From Siphonodentalium dalli (lineage: Eukaryota; Mollusca; Scaphopoda; Gadilida; Siphonodentaliidae), in assembly GCA_032622095.1 (NCBI GenBank), contig CP136062.1:149910875-149974874 (forward strand): 64,000 bases of DNA, read 5' to 3'. The notes under the pieces are model-generated. The model was not told the origin of the DNA. It saw only the letters and a program-made list of their open reading frames with translations, and did not search any database. Every line of letters begins with the position of its first letter. Position 1 is the stretch's first letter. A program made the translations under genes and the position numbers. Below are positions 22,472 to 32,929 of this stretch, in pieces.

Positions 22472-23800
22472 CTAACGGTCGGGTAGGTGAGACAGAATGT
22501 CATCGTTCAACCAACCGACAGCTTCAGTCCACAAATACTGTTCTTTAACCCTTTCAGTGCCAAGTCCGATTTTTGTATCAACCCATATTTTCTTGATCAT
22601 TTTTCAAATTTATTGATTATAATAATGTGATACATTGATGGAAAGAGCTCTAAGAGCTCTTTCCATCAATGTATCACTTTATTATAATCAATAAATCCAT
22701 CAATGTATCACATTATTATAATCAATAAATTTGAAAAATGATCAAGACAATATGGGTTGATACAAAAATCGGACTTGGCACTGAAAGGGTTAAGAGTTAA
22801 TCGTGTCTCATCAAGCATCTGGTCAAACTGTAAGCTCAAAGATCTACCTCTCTTTCTGAGATTTGAAACGTTGGAGAGACTTTGATGAGTTTTGTTTCGA
22901 AGCAACAGCCGATTTGTTTCCTGGAACAATAGGATCAACTTGCATAGATTGTTTCGGAGGAAATGTCTCAACGACAGAAGCAGTATCCATTATTTGCGCT
23001 ACAGGCTCTGGAACAAGAATAATATCAGTCGCCTCAACTTGTGTTGCTAGTGATATAATGACGAGTTTGGTTTGACTCTGTGTCTTAATGCTGGCATCAA
23101 CACACGATTGCTGAGTATGTGACTTGTGGAATGGATGGTCGAGGACCAACTATTTTCTTAGTAACTATATATTACGATGCTTCTCAGCTTTACATCGTTG
23201 AATCTTAAATCCATAGTCCCAAATGGGACATGAACGATCCATTGCAGTATGTGAACCATGACAGTGAATTTTTTTTTAAGATTCGTACAATACTTATGAT
23301 CATGACCAGAAATAGAAACATATAAGGCACATATGGTTTCTTTACTTTTACAATGGTCATGGCCATACCCCTGATATTTAAAACATCGCAATGGCTTGGA
23401 ACGCATGTGCTTAAGTCCATGATGTTCATGTATCCAACATTCAATGTCGGTGGATGGTCGCACCGATTGAAGGTAAGAAAATAACTACTCAAAATAACTT
23501 TTCGTCCTTCATCTGTCTTTGTAAATCTACGGAGTTCTATAACTCCTTGTGGTGTTAATTCGGCAATTATCTCTGACTCAGAAGAATCAGATACACGATG
23601 AGTTCTCAACACAGCTCTGATAATGTCCAATGTGAGGAGAGAGCGTCAGCTTGAATGATTTTTTGAACATTCGATCAGAAGAGAGCCACTTAGTGGCCAA
23701 GTCCTGATCGGTTTGACAGATTTCAATTGCCCGGTTATGCTTTGTAGCGTTTTATAAATCACAAATACAGAAGGTTTCTTGACATTTGGATCAAAACCAA
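22472..23800 (-). pseudogene. LINE ORF1 (gag-like, zinc-knuckle) relic split by a miniature transposon
   Basis: On the minus strand the order is VKKPSVFVIYKTLQSI (near 23780), DLATKWLSSDR, ELTPQGVIELRRFTK and YFLTFN. Zinc knuckles follow with CFKYQGYGHDHC and a second knuckle, SGHDHKYC (23290-23380). A Ser/Lys-rich tail comes next. This matches nucleic-acid-binding ORF1 proteins of Jockey/I-type LINEs (ELxxQGVxxxRR, FLTFN, CxxC-x4-H-x4-C knuckles). The first knuckle's second Cys is Tyr. At least two frameshifts are evident, so it is a dead copy. A TTAA element sits in its C-terminus; without it the frame reads RLTLKEQYLWTEAVGWLNDD and stops at 22472. Confidence 0.82.
22549..22789. mobile_element. 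piggyBac-like miniature element B (241 bp), almost entirely palindromic
   Basis: The ends CCCTTTCAGTGCCAAGTCCG and CGGACTTGGCACTGAAAGGG are exact inverses, flanked by TTAA at 22545-22548 and 22790-22793. The pairing continues through TTGATTATAATAATGTGATA to the centre near GAGCTCTAAGAGCTC. An extra partial copy of the arm sequence lies right of centre. It is inserted in the LINE ORF1 coding region. It shares only CCCTTT and TTAA with element A, so it is a separate family. Confidence 0.92.
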
Positions 23801-25260
23801 ATACTGTGGATAGACTTCAGCATAAGTGGAACTTTGCAGTTGCTCAATCGACACCTAGTGCAGGAGCCGCTAGTCCCACTACCCTTCGAATTATGGTCGG
23901 GCCAAAGACTGGTACTTCGCTGGAGCGGTGGCCCGTTTAGCCACTGCATATGGCAGCCTAACGGTACTTTCCCACAACGAGACAGGCGTGAAGATTACAA
24001 GACTGAAACATTTAATAGTCATGAAGACGAAATGCAAAGAGACATGACAGAAACATACATGGAAACAGAACACACAACTAGACACCAGAAACAAAATAGA
24101 AACATGGCAGAAATGTAATCTGAAACACTGCGGAGAGGCGTGACCAGCCGATGATTGAACCGGGTCAACTCAAACAACTGTCTTGAAGAGATGTAGGACA
24201 AAAGAGGACCACGAGCTAAGCCGTTTCCGCAGGTCGATGCCTCATATGATACGGTCGCCCTACATGATTTCTACACTACACCTCGTGGGATGCACCCAAC
24301 GGAAAACAGGGTTCCACATTAGGGGATGCTTGCCCCTTGCAGTGGGGCGGTTGCCCCGTTCTACCCGGGCCCACATGGAGATTCTGTCTGTTGTATGGTT
24401 ATAAATTGTGAACATCCCTCCAGATGAATAATAGACCATGCCGATGTATACTTTAATAAATGAATGGGAAAATAGTATAGAATGGGTTAAGATGGCGCTG
24501 ATGTGACTACTTTTAATGTGTCCATACCCAAATCTCAAGTCAATACAGCTGGATACTCAAAAGACCTGATACCACTGAACAGCAGTATATAGTAAACAAG
24601 TCATTTTTTAACTATGTATGCTACTTCAATTAATGAATCAGAAATAGTTGACATGTTTTTGACAGAAACATATTTTTTTAAACTAAACTAATCTAGGTAA
24701 AGTTACTTGACGGTTTACGCTCCATAATACTCCTAATAATATTCCGATTTTGAATGTTTCCCAGTATCTAAATAAATACTTGAACTACGTTACCTTTCTA
24801 TGCTCATAATATGTCCAAGAAAGACGCATTGAAATAATAAAAAATGTAACTTTTTAAATACAAATTTAACTTCTGTGCGAAAAATTTAAGACAGCTGGAA
24901 AATGGCTGTGACATGGGAGATATTTTTCAGAGCATATGAAGTCGTATATCAATATTTCTTGCATTTGTCGTCCTATCTTATACCTCCTTCCAAATTACGT
25001 TGACCGAATTTGGAAGCCCCAATGAGCCGTGTCCGTTTATGTTGAAACCTTATAAAGTTAGAAAAAAACTGAAAGATGATGGTGTTGTCTAGTAGACCTA
25101 CGATCATTGGTTTGTTCAAGTAGATTAATTTCGGTAAGAATTTTTTTTATTGGAAACTAGGAAATGTCATTTTTATAAAGATGTCTGCCACATTGCACTA
25201 ATGGTATCTTTTCTGACAAAATAAACCAATGCTTACACTAGCTATACGTGTTCTAGCATT
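23801..25260. other. Non-coding stretch
   Basis: No gene recognised. A GC-richer part at about 24180-24400 has words such as GGGCGACCGTATCATATGAGG (minus strand) that look like part of a dispersed repeat, but no family can be named. Confidence 0.45.
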
Positions 25261-25264
25261 TTAA

Positions 25265-25644
25265 CCCTTTACCCAACAAACCGGCCAAAACCGGCCAAAT
25301 AAAGCTTCAACAGCCTAAAATATCTTCGGTCTGTCTCAATAGAACCATACAAATATGGATATCATTGGAACCGGTTCACTGACCACATTGTGATGGTTAC
25401 AGTTATGCCCTGTGCCAATGCATACTCTTATATATGCGAGTCGACCATATGTCGCCTCGCATATATAAGAGAATGCATTGGCCTAAAAAAATCTTTTTTA
25501 CCATTTTTTCTTACATTCTTTAACAATTTTATAATGTTTAATGTGTTAAGCCAATGCATTCTCTTATATATGCGAGGCGGCCTATGGTCGACTCGCATAT
25601 ATAAGAGAATGCATTGGCACAGGGCCGTTTTGTTGGGTAAAGGG
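25265..25644 (-). mobile_element. piggyBac-like miniature element A, copy 2 (380 bp)
   Basis: Same family as 17658-18048 in the opposite orientation. TTAA flanks it at 25261-25264 and 25645-25648. It begins CCCTTTACCCAACAAACCGG and ends TTTTGTTGGGTAAAGGG. Two hairpins are at 25415-25481 and 25553-25619. It differs from copy 1 by scattered substitutions, and the last ~20 bases before the right end are shorter. Confidence 0.92.
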
Positions 25645-25648
25645 TTAA

Positions 25649-26411
25649 TGAATCATCTAGTTTGAAGATGTAATTTTGTTTATGGAAGAGTTAGTTGTTG
25701 AAACATTTGCCATGACTACCAGTGCTCAGCTAAGTCATCTCTATGCTACCTCAATTGCCGATATATCGCCTTATCATTTCCTTTGTGCAGAGTTTGTTAA
25801 CGGCCATCTTTGATTTTACTGTTTGCTGATCGTCACAAACTTCATATCGATCTTCGAGGACGATCTCTAGATGGGAGCCATCGAATTGTTCTGATATACG
25901 ATAAAAATTAAACGTGTCCGCCAGCAGCCCTCTTCGATTTAACATTTGAAGCCATTGGTACATCCTGCAACACACATTTATTGGACAAATGTTTTTAAAT
26001 TTTAAAGGTAGGTTTATGATTGCCTCTAGATGGGAGCCATTGAATTTGAACGATTTTCGATGAAAAATATGACTACCATCTAGAATTTTACTCTTTGCAT
26101 GATTAAATCAACCCTGGGTTTTTCATACAGAGACATGTTTGAAATGAAAACAGTTTCATCTATACACAATACATTCCCTTCACTAAAACGTTTAGACTGT
26201 CCTTATGATGTACCATTCCATTGACAAATCAGCATAATATTAACACATCTCTAGTTTTAGCTAAAGTGTCATTGACATTTTTATTTGTAATGCACAAAGG
26301 TGGCCTTTTAATGGTGTATGCACAAGTAACTATTTTCACTTCCAATGGTTCCATCAGCCAAATATGGTTCCTCTCCCTGGGGGAAAACTACCAACGTCAT
26401 ATCAAAATTTC
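25649..26411. repeat. Dispersed repeat fragments (CTCTAGATGGGAGCCAT family)
   Basis: CAAACTTCATATCGATCTTC and CTCTAGATGGGAGCCATCGAA (25837-25885), and again CTCTAGATGGGAGCCATTGAA (26023), match 62478-62525. The tail ATTCCATTGACAAATCAGCA (26213) and AGTGTCATTGACA (26266) match 63711-63775. This is a diverged, non-coding dispersed repeat; the class is not recognised. Confidence 0.6.
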
Positions 26412-28360
26412 CAGCCGTGCCGGGGGGGGGGGGGGTCGCGCACAAAAAGTCCATATATAGGGCGGGGGTGGGTGGGTCATTTGGACCCGGAAAAAATGTG
26501 TAAATGACCAAAAATGCTAATTTTTTCCTCCACTTAAAATCACTGTTTTTGTGCTCATGTAATCTGTTAATATCAACCATATGACACACTAGGCTATTTA
26601 AAACATACTAACCAGAACTAACTACCATTTAGGGGTGTATGTTTGCTGATTTATGTCAAAATTAATGTACCAGATTTCGACGTATGAAAGATATATTATA
26701 TATATAAACAAATCATATAACAACCATTAAAACACAAGAACAAACATTTATAATATGCATATCCAAGATAGCCTTTCAATCGGATGTCAAAGTGTATGTT
26801 ATAGCTATATATATATACACATGTGTATCCCTTTAAGGGTTTGAACAAAATATAAAGCTGAGTTTATATTGATGAATTATGTGATGAATTTTGCAATTAC
26901 ATTTGACAAATTTGTTTACTGTTATAACATAATTATATGCTCAGACACGATCAGTCGACAATGCTTGCATATAAGCATAATTATGAAATGATTACCATCT
27001 TCTGTTCTTAATCCACATTATGGATATTATTTGTTATCAAGATAAACTTGATGATACAAAAAAAAATAACAATTCCACTATATTCCACTGATTTAAAACT
27101 ATAAAACAAAATAACTCATACAAAAAGTTCATACTATTTGGATAACAATATGAAAGCTTAGCCTTTTGTGATATTAATTCAACCACAGTTATTATTCACA
27201 AGTCTAAGCAGTTACGTACTGTACAGATACATGTAGTAAGGTAGTATATCTGGAGTTCCAGTTATTTGACTGCCAATACATATGGTGTTGTAATTATTAG
27301 TTGCTTGTTCATTATTGGTTGCTTTGATATTCAATTTAGGATATAGCAGGATAGAGCAATGTAACTATAAAAGTAGCTTTTGGTATTAAAGTCTCAACTT
27401 ATTCCATATGCAACATAAATCTAGAATATAATCATGACTAATATGAACTTTGTTCTTGTAACTAATTATAAATCATACTAACCTGGATCAAACTGCACAG
27501 GTAATCTATGCAACTCTCTTCATGCGAACTTTCTCAGAGTCACATATCTCAACTGGACAGTCTGATCCAGGATGCTTGTTCTTATGATGGGTTTCCATGT
27601 GATACGTCCAGTAAACCACAGTGCACAGGGGGCACCCACATGTATACGGACGGTTTGTACACGGTGACCGTGGCTTGGATATCTCCGCTGGCTTTAAACT
27701 AAACTTTATACTCTGATAATAAGTTAATAATACTACCAATTCTTCACTAATATTGGTATATGTCAATCTGCACACCAACATGACATACATACATGTATTT
27801 AGACTGTGAGCTGCTGTGAGTGTGACTTTCATTGGGTCCCATCATACCCATGTGCAGATATATATCACAGAAATAGGGGAGATGAAATTTGTTCTACCCC
27901 TATTACTACAGTATTACTATTGGGCTTTGGCTCAAAAATATCTTATACTATTGTTATATAAAAGAATATGGAGTTATTGAGGATATCAGGACATGTATTA
28001 CCTCATAATTATTATGTTTTATGGCATAATGCCCAATGCCCAATGCCCATTCAGCATTTCCACATTTTATACTAATAGAATTATCTCCCTTTAGAGCAGT
28101 TTAGAGGTTTATTAAAATGCTGGGAATAGTATTAAATAATAAGAAACGGAACAAATCTTTGCTAGGCTATCATTTGGTTTATATTTTATGTTTTTTTTGT
28201 AAGATTTTGGGGGTGGGTCCCAAAAATTGGGTGGAAAAAAAAGAAAAAAATTGCAGGTAGAGGGGTGGTGGGTCCCCGAGTGGGCAAAAACATGTTTTTC
28301 GCCCTATATATGTAAAAACAAATCCGCGACCCCCCCCCCCCCCCCCCTCCGGCCGTGCTA
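26412..28360. mobile_element. hAT-like unit (~1.95 kb) with G-run inverted ends
   Basis: The left end CAGCCGTGCCGGGGGG continues into GTCGCG-CA and CATATATAGGGC. The right end read inward is TAGCACGGCCGGAGGGGG, again with GTCGCGGATT and CATATATAGGGC. Flanks are AAAATTTC and AATTTTCC, similar but not an exact 8-bp duplication. A CAG start and an 8-bp target fit hAT elements, but this is inferred from weak ends. The interior is AT-rich and contains a C2H2-like reading frame on the minus strand; no hAT transposase core could be read. Confidence 0.5.
27506..27832 (-). CDS. Possible coding exon with one C2H2 zinc finger (108 codons)
   Basis: The minus-strand frame contains CPLC (residues 67-70), twelve residues, then HKNKH (83-87): a regular C-x2-C-x12-H-x3-H finger, followed by an acidic/basic tail that stops after KVRMKRVA. 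A splice-acceptor-like TTATTATCAG precedes the part starting near residue 40, so the real exon may begin at about 27715. It lies inside the hAT-like unit, so it could be a DNA-binding finger of a transposon protein or a captured host exon. Residues 1-40 are low-complexity and doubtful. No homologue could be named. Confidence 0.35.
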   Translation of the reverse strand: MKVTLTAAHSLNTCMYVMLVCRLTYTNISEELVVLLTYYQSIKFSLKPAEISKPRSPCTNRPYTCGCPLCTVVYWTYHMETHHKNKHPGSDCPVEICDSEKVRMKRVA

Positions 28361-28759
28361 AATTTTCCGCAAAATGTGATTGAAACGCTCTTTATTTGTT
28401 CCCGTATCAGGATTCGACTAATAATGAACGCTCTTTATTGTTCTACATTGCCCTCGGAGAAAATGTTGAGACTCGATTGAGATTCTATGACTTGATAAAG
28501 TAATTCTATATCAAAGTATTTAACGCAGTTGTCGACATATTTTTAACAGTTTAAGGACAAAGTGTCCACAGGAGACTGACTTCACAATAACAACAAATAT
28601 ATCAACATAATTAATAAATATAACAATTTACACTAAACCTAGAGGACTGGGACAAAACGAACATAATTTGAGGCATCAAGCCGCTACGGACTTTAAAGAT
28701 GCGCGGTCCGATTTGACATCAGTAGTCAAACATTCCTAAGCCATATTTGATCTTACCAG
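28361..28759. other. Non-coding stretch
   Basis: No gene seen. The word AACGCTCTTTATT occurs twice (about 28385 and 28428) and again at 31293, so part of this sequence is shared with the region near 31.3 kb. Confidence 0.45.
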
Positions 28760-28763
28760 TTAA

Positions 28764-29317
28764 AGGGGTACTGTGCGCCATTTTCAATAAATTCCCTGTA
28801 ATAACGATCCAATATCGATATTATATAGAACAATAAGTAATTTGAGTCGAAAATGTATTCTGTAAACGATCAGGTTAATAGGTTATCTTAAAATCGAAGT
28901 TAATAATTTGATATATATTTACTTTATGGTTGTAGCCATAAAATAAATTACGAATTTCCGTGTCAAATTATTTCACGGATAGTGGATAGGGCAACGCGTG
29001 GCACGCATGATTGTGTAAACAATGATATTGATACGGGGCGTTATCTCAAGCCATTCACTGACTGGTGATTGTACAATAACTTAAATGAGTATATGGGACT
29101 AGTATACATATAATATAACATTTATTTGATATATATGAATGAAAACTGTACAAAAATTACTCGACAACGACAATTTGTATTTTCGCATTCAGGCTAATCT
29201 GCCATCCATAACATTACTTTGTACTCCAAAGACTTTCAAATAATGGAAATCTGGTTTCTTTATTCTAAGACTCAGAGCCTATAGAAATCAACAACAACAT
29301 TTGAGTACAGTATCCCT
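28764..29317 (+). mobile_element. TTAA-flanked miniature element C, copy 1 (554 bp)
   Basis: The ends AGGGGTACTGT and ACAGTATCCCT are inverted, flanked by TTAA at 28760-28763 and 29318-29321. The interior has TTACGAATTTCC, GGATAGTGGAT and ACGGGGCGTTATCTCAAG, all of which recur inverted at 29647-30090. No coding sequence. The terminal motif differs from elements A and B. Confidence 0.8.
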
Positions 29318-29646
29318 TTAAAAGGTACTGCAATTATCATGACTCATTTGCACAGACATCGCGAAAATCCACGAAGGCACACGCCTTAACCCGTATTTCG
29401 CGCAGTACTATTTTTTCGCTCAGTTGTGAATTCACACACCATGATGTGCGAATTAAAAACAGAAAAAATGTGTTTAGTTGTATCTGGTGATAATTTCAGT
29501 TATTATTAATCGTCACTGGAGATACATGTGCATATAAAGGACCAGCACGACGAAAATCTTTATCAGATAGAACTTAACTGCATGCATCGTAAGTTTGTTC
29601 CGAAGACAGGTGGTGATAATGTCGAACTAGTCATTCTGATATTTAA

Positions 29647-30090
29647 AGGGGGACTGGACTCAAATTCCCTGTTTTTGAGGGATTTGTTTACTATGAAGTA
29701 ATAACATGAACTTAACCAATATGCCAAGTGTGCGTACCAATGCACATGGACATCGATCTGGAATAAAATATGTTAGTCGACCAAAACTGCAAACTTTCAC
29801 TGTCTAATGAATAAACCGGAATGCAATGAATAGAACATTCGTCATCGATATATTCTCATACAATTTTCAGGCAAACGTATCAAATAAAATGTTACAGTAT
29901 ATGCATACTAGTACGAAAAATGTACTAATTTTAATATATTGGCCTAGTCAGCGTCTTGAGTTGACGCCCCGTATCGACAATAAATTTTTACCCGATGTGT
30001 GCCAAATGTTGTTTAATCCACTATCCATGCAATTAATTTGATTCCGTCGTTTACATGGAAATTCGTAACTTAGTGTATGGCTTAAACCGT
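29647..30090 (-). mobile_element. TTAA-flanked miniature element C, copy 2, inverted and truncated
   Basis: Begins after TTAA (29643-29646) with AGGGGGACTGGACTCAAATT, the counterpart of the right end of copy 1. It continues with CTTGAGTTGACGCCCCGTAT, ATCCACTATCCATGC and GGAAATTCGTAA, the reverse of copy 1. The far end is missing; it runs into a ~110-bp segment repeated at 31.4 kb. Confidence 0.7.
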
Positions 30091-30340
30091 AACAGAACAT
30101 TTTTCACTAAATTATTAGGTATAGTCTACACAAAGCACAAGTTTGTTCAATTAAATAAACAATACAGACCTAAAGTTTAGTATAGTACAAGCTATGGCTT
30201 AAACAGACATTGTTCATGCATTGTTCATGCATGGGAGCTTCTAAATTATATCTACGTAATTTGGAAGGAGTATACGCTATGTTGACAAATACACGAAACA
30301 CGAAACCGGCTTCCTATCCTCTGCAAAATAATTTCTATGC

Positions 30341-30790
30341 ATGGTCACAGCCATCTGCCATCTTCAAGCTGTTTTCAAATTTCGCACAGAACGCTCGTTG
30401 TATCAGGGTTGGCATAACACATTGAGCTCTTTTCTGGTCCATGCAAATGGCTGGGTTTTTTTTGGAGACAAACATTGTGTACAAAGATGTAATTTGTATT
30501 ACTTCAATGCATCCTTCTGGGACATATACTGCTCGTAAGACAGCATAACAAATATGGGAATATTGATATACCAGCTTCGTATGCTCTGAAAAATACTGTC
30601 AATTGTCAGCCATTTTCCAGCTGTTTTCAAATTTTCGCACAGAAGTAAAACAAATGCTATTTAAATATAAATGGCTGCTTTTTTTTTTGGGTACTCAAAC
30701 ACCGTGTTCAAAATTGTATTTTTTATTAATCCAATGCGGGTTTATTTTGGGGGGGGGGACATATAATGCTCACAGAAAGGTAGTTCAGGT
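30341..30790. repeat. Imperfect tandem duplication, ~250-bp unit
   Basis: Words of the first unit (GCCATCTTCAAGCTGTTTTC, TTCGCACAGAA, AAATGGCTGGGTTTTTTTT, GGACATATACTGCTC) recur in order in the second (GCCATTTTCCAGCTGTTTTC, TTCGCACAGAA, AAATGGCTGCTTTTTTTTT, GGACATATAATGCTC). The offset is about 245-250 bp. Non-coding. Confidence 0.75.
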
Positions 30791-31434
30791 GACTATGTAT
30801 TGACCTATTTCGATACCGGGAACAATTGAAAAGCGAATATAGTATAGTAGGTGTATTTTGGAGCGCTAGCCAACCGCCAAGTGGCTTTAACTAGTTTTGT
30901 TGACATAACTACCACAACTCTGACCGTTTGACCATGGTGTTCCCCAAGGGGTGTGAATATGGAGACGTGCTTTCTTGCGTCTTCATTGTGGGAATATATG
31001 TGTATTTCTTAGAAGCATATCAACATCGAAAATTTTACCATGATTTATCGTTTCACATCATATGAATAACGGTGTTCAGATTGGTCGCCCGCATGTAAAT
31101 ACAACTGTCTATTATATATGTAATATGCAGTATACTATCATTGACATAGACCTCATAGTTGCCCCGTTATTTCAGACTGACTCATGAGTCGTACCATTTT
31201 TCGCCCAATTTTAAATTCATGGTACTGTGCTAATTCAAATTCGAGTAAGGGATCAGAATTAAGTTGAACACGAGAACAAAGATAATTAATGAGAACGCTC
31301 TTTATTGCACACCCAATGGCTTATTTGTGCGAAATACAGCAAAATACAGAAGATTTCCAAACTTTCAATAAACAATTGTGTATTGTTCTTGAACAATACA
31401 AACCGACTACGTCAACAACGTCATTGGCGACGTC
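30791..31434. other. Non-coding stretch
   Basis: No gene or named repeat recognised between the tandem duplication and the second copy of the 110-bp direct repeat. Confidence 0.45.
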
Positions 31435-31668
31435 AACCGTAACAGAACATTTTTCACTAAATTATTAGATATAGTCTACACAAAGCACAAGTTTGTTCAA
31501 TTAAATAAACAATACAGACCTAAATTTTAGTGTAGTACAAGCTACAATCTTCAGAGTGTGCAATAAACATAGAACAACACAGTTTTGTGAACATGTTATT
31601 GCCCTCGTTTGTCGTGCCGCGAGGTAAAACTCGAACCTCCGATTCTCGTTTTACCATCGCGTTATTTA

Positions 31669-31836
31669 GGGGATAACAGTGTGGTGTTTTGTGATTTCGG
31701 AAAGGTACATGGCGAATATACTGTGGCAAATTTAGTTAATGGGCGACGGCGGAGCCGGAGCCCATTAACGGGTATTTGCCACAGTATATTCGCCATGTAC
31801 CTTTCCGAAATCACAAAACACCACACTGTTATCCCC
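31669..31836. repeat. Perfect 63-bp inverted repeat with a 42-base stem-containing loop
   Basis: The arms 31669-31731 and 31774-31836 (starting GGGGATAACAGTGTGGTGTT) are exact reverse complements over all 63 bases. The loop has its own stem, TTAATGGGC (31736-31744) with GCCCATTAA (31760-31768). The frames through it on both strands are simply mirror images. A diverged relative of one arm lies at about 32268-32330. Confidence 0.97.
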
Positions 31837-32640
31837 ATTCTAATGCTCTTCGAACTTAAAAACATTATTTAGACAAACAAATGCCTCGTAATTATCAACG
31901 AAATGTGGGGCCATAGAAAACACTCAGCCAATTCACGACTTTTTATTTTAAATTTAATGCGCTAGATAAAATATAGTCCCTCAATTACCATCGCTCTTAT
32001 CGTTAAAAATGCTGATAAACATGAAAAATGTCCACCTCAAATAGAAATAAATATGCACAACAATCAGTTCTTGCATGTACTTGATGTCTGTTTCAGATGT
32101 TTACCACTTACAAATTGCGGTTTCGATTTTACCGCGAACTTGATTCTTGAAGTTGAATTGAAACAATGGCAAATTGTTTACTCAATGCTATGTATTTCAC
32201 GCCGTGCATGTCTGTCGCGGTTCATGTCAAGAAATTTTGGGTCAAATGATATCGAGACACGGACATTTGTGGGATATAACGGTGTGGTCTTTTGTATATG
32301 TATACAGGGCGAATGTACTAACTGTCAATTTTCGAAAAAGCGATGTAGCTGGTTTGTTTATATAGCAACGAGCTAGTAACGGAAGTCAGTATACCGGGCG
32401 CCAACTCTATAATCTACTCCGTAACGTCGCCGGCATGTACTGCGTAAGGGTGACGTCATGGAGTGAAACGGAACATTGAGCGGGGCTGGATTTGGCATGG
32501 TCGAGATCAAACTCCAGGCAGAGTTATCTCTCATCGCTACGCTGATATACCACTGCCATAAGGATGGTAACTTTTTTATGCGGAGGGATACCTCTATTTT
32601 TAGACTGGGGAATCCCATTCAAAATGTCCGCGGGCTTTTC
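31837..32640. other. Non-coding stretch with a diverged half of the inverted repeat
   Basis: At about 32268-32330, GGATATAACGGTGTGGTCTT and AGGGCGAATGTACTAACTG line up with the 31669-31731 arm (GGATAACAGTGTGGTGTT, ATGGCGAATATACTGTGG). That suggests an older copy. No gene is recognised. Confidence 0.5.
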
Positions 32641-32655
32641 AAGTTCAACTCCCCG

Positions 32656-32929
32656 AAAAAAATCGAAAGCTGTGTGTTTTGCCTGCTTAACATAAGACAA
32701 ATCTCGATGTTTTAAGTTAAACAAAACTAAATGTATCAAAGACGAAGTGCGTCAGAAATTAACATCTTTGTTCGGGGCATCTGTTGATAAATTACCGGCG
32801 AGTGCTTCCATCTGTCAGAAGTGTCTCAACAGAGTGTCATCTAATTATGAGTTCAAATGTAGTTGCATGAAAAATTTGTCGGAGTACATGCAATCGCAAT
32901 TTAGAGCTATTAAATCTAGGGCACTTTGA
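32656..32929 (+). pseudogene. ZAD-like zinc-binding domain relic
   Basis: The first frame reads KKIESCVFCLLNIRQ, with a CxxC pair. After a one-base frame change near 32695-32700 the sequence continues SRCFKLNKTKCIKDEVRQKL, then TSLFGASVDKLPASASICQK with the second pair in ICQKC, and ends at a TGA (32927-32929). The layout (CxxC, about 45-50 residues, CxxC, then a helical tail) is that of ZAD-type zinc-finger-associated domains, and the text is clearly protein-like. It could be an inactive host exon or a piece of a transposon-borne protein. No neighbouring exons were found. Family assignment is tentative. Confidence 0.4.

Larger units (their letters stand above)
30085..31546. repeat. ~110-bp direct repeat, copies 1350 bp apart
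   Basis: The segments 30085-30196 and 31435-31546 are nearly identical (AACCGTAACAGAACATTTTT through ATAAACAATACAGACC to GTACAAGCTA) with only a few differences. The intervening sequence has no coding potential or retroelement features, so this is recorded as a segmental direct repeat and not as element termini. Confidence 0.85.

Noticed and set aside
24180-24540. GC-richer stretch as a possible tRNA-derived SINE
   Set aside because: No clear A-box/B-box pair or clover-leaf could be read on either strand.
27506-27702. Plus-strand frame opposite the zinc-finger exon
   Set aside because: Shadow of the minus-strand frame; it has no protein-like features of its own.
30085-31546. The 110-bp direct repeats as termini of a retroelement
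   Set aside because: No priming site, polypurine tract or coding relic lies between them, and the ends lack TG/CA. Recorded as a direct repeat only.
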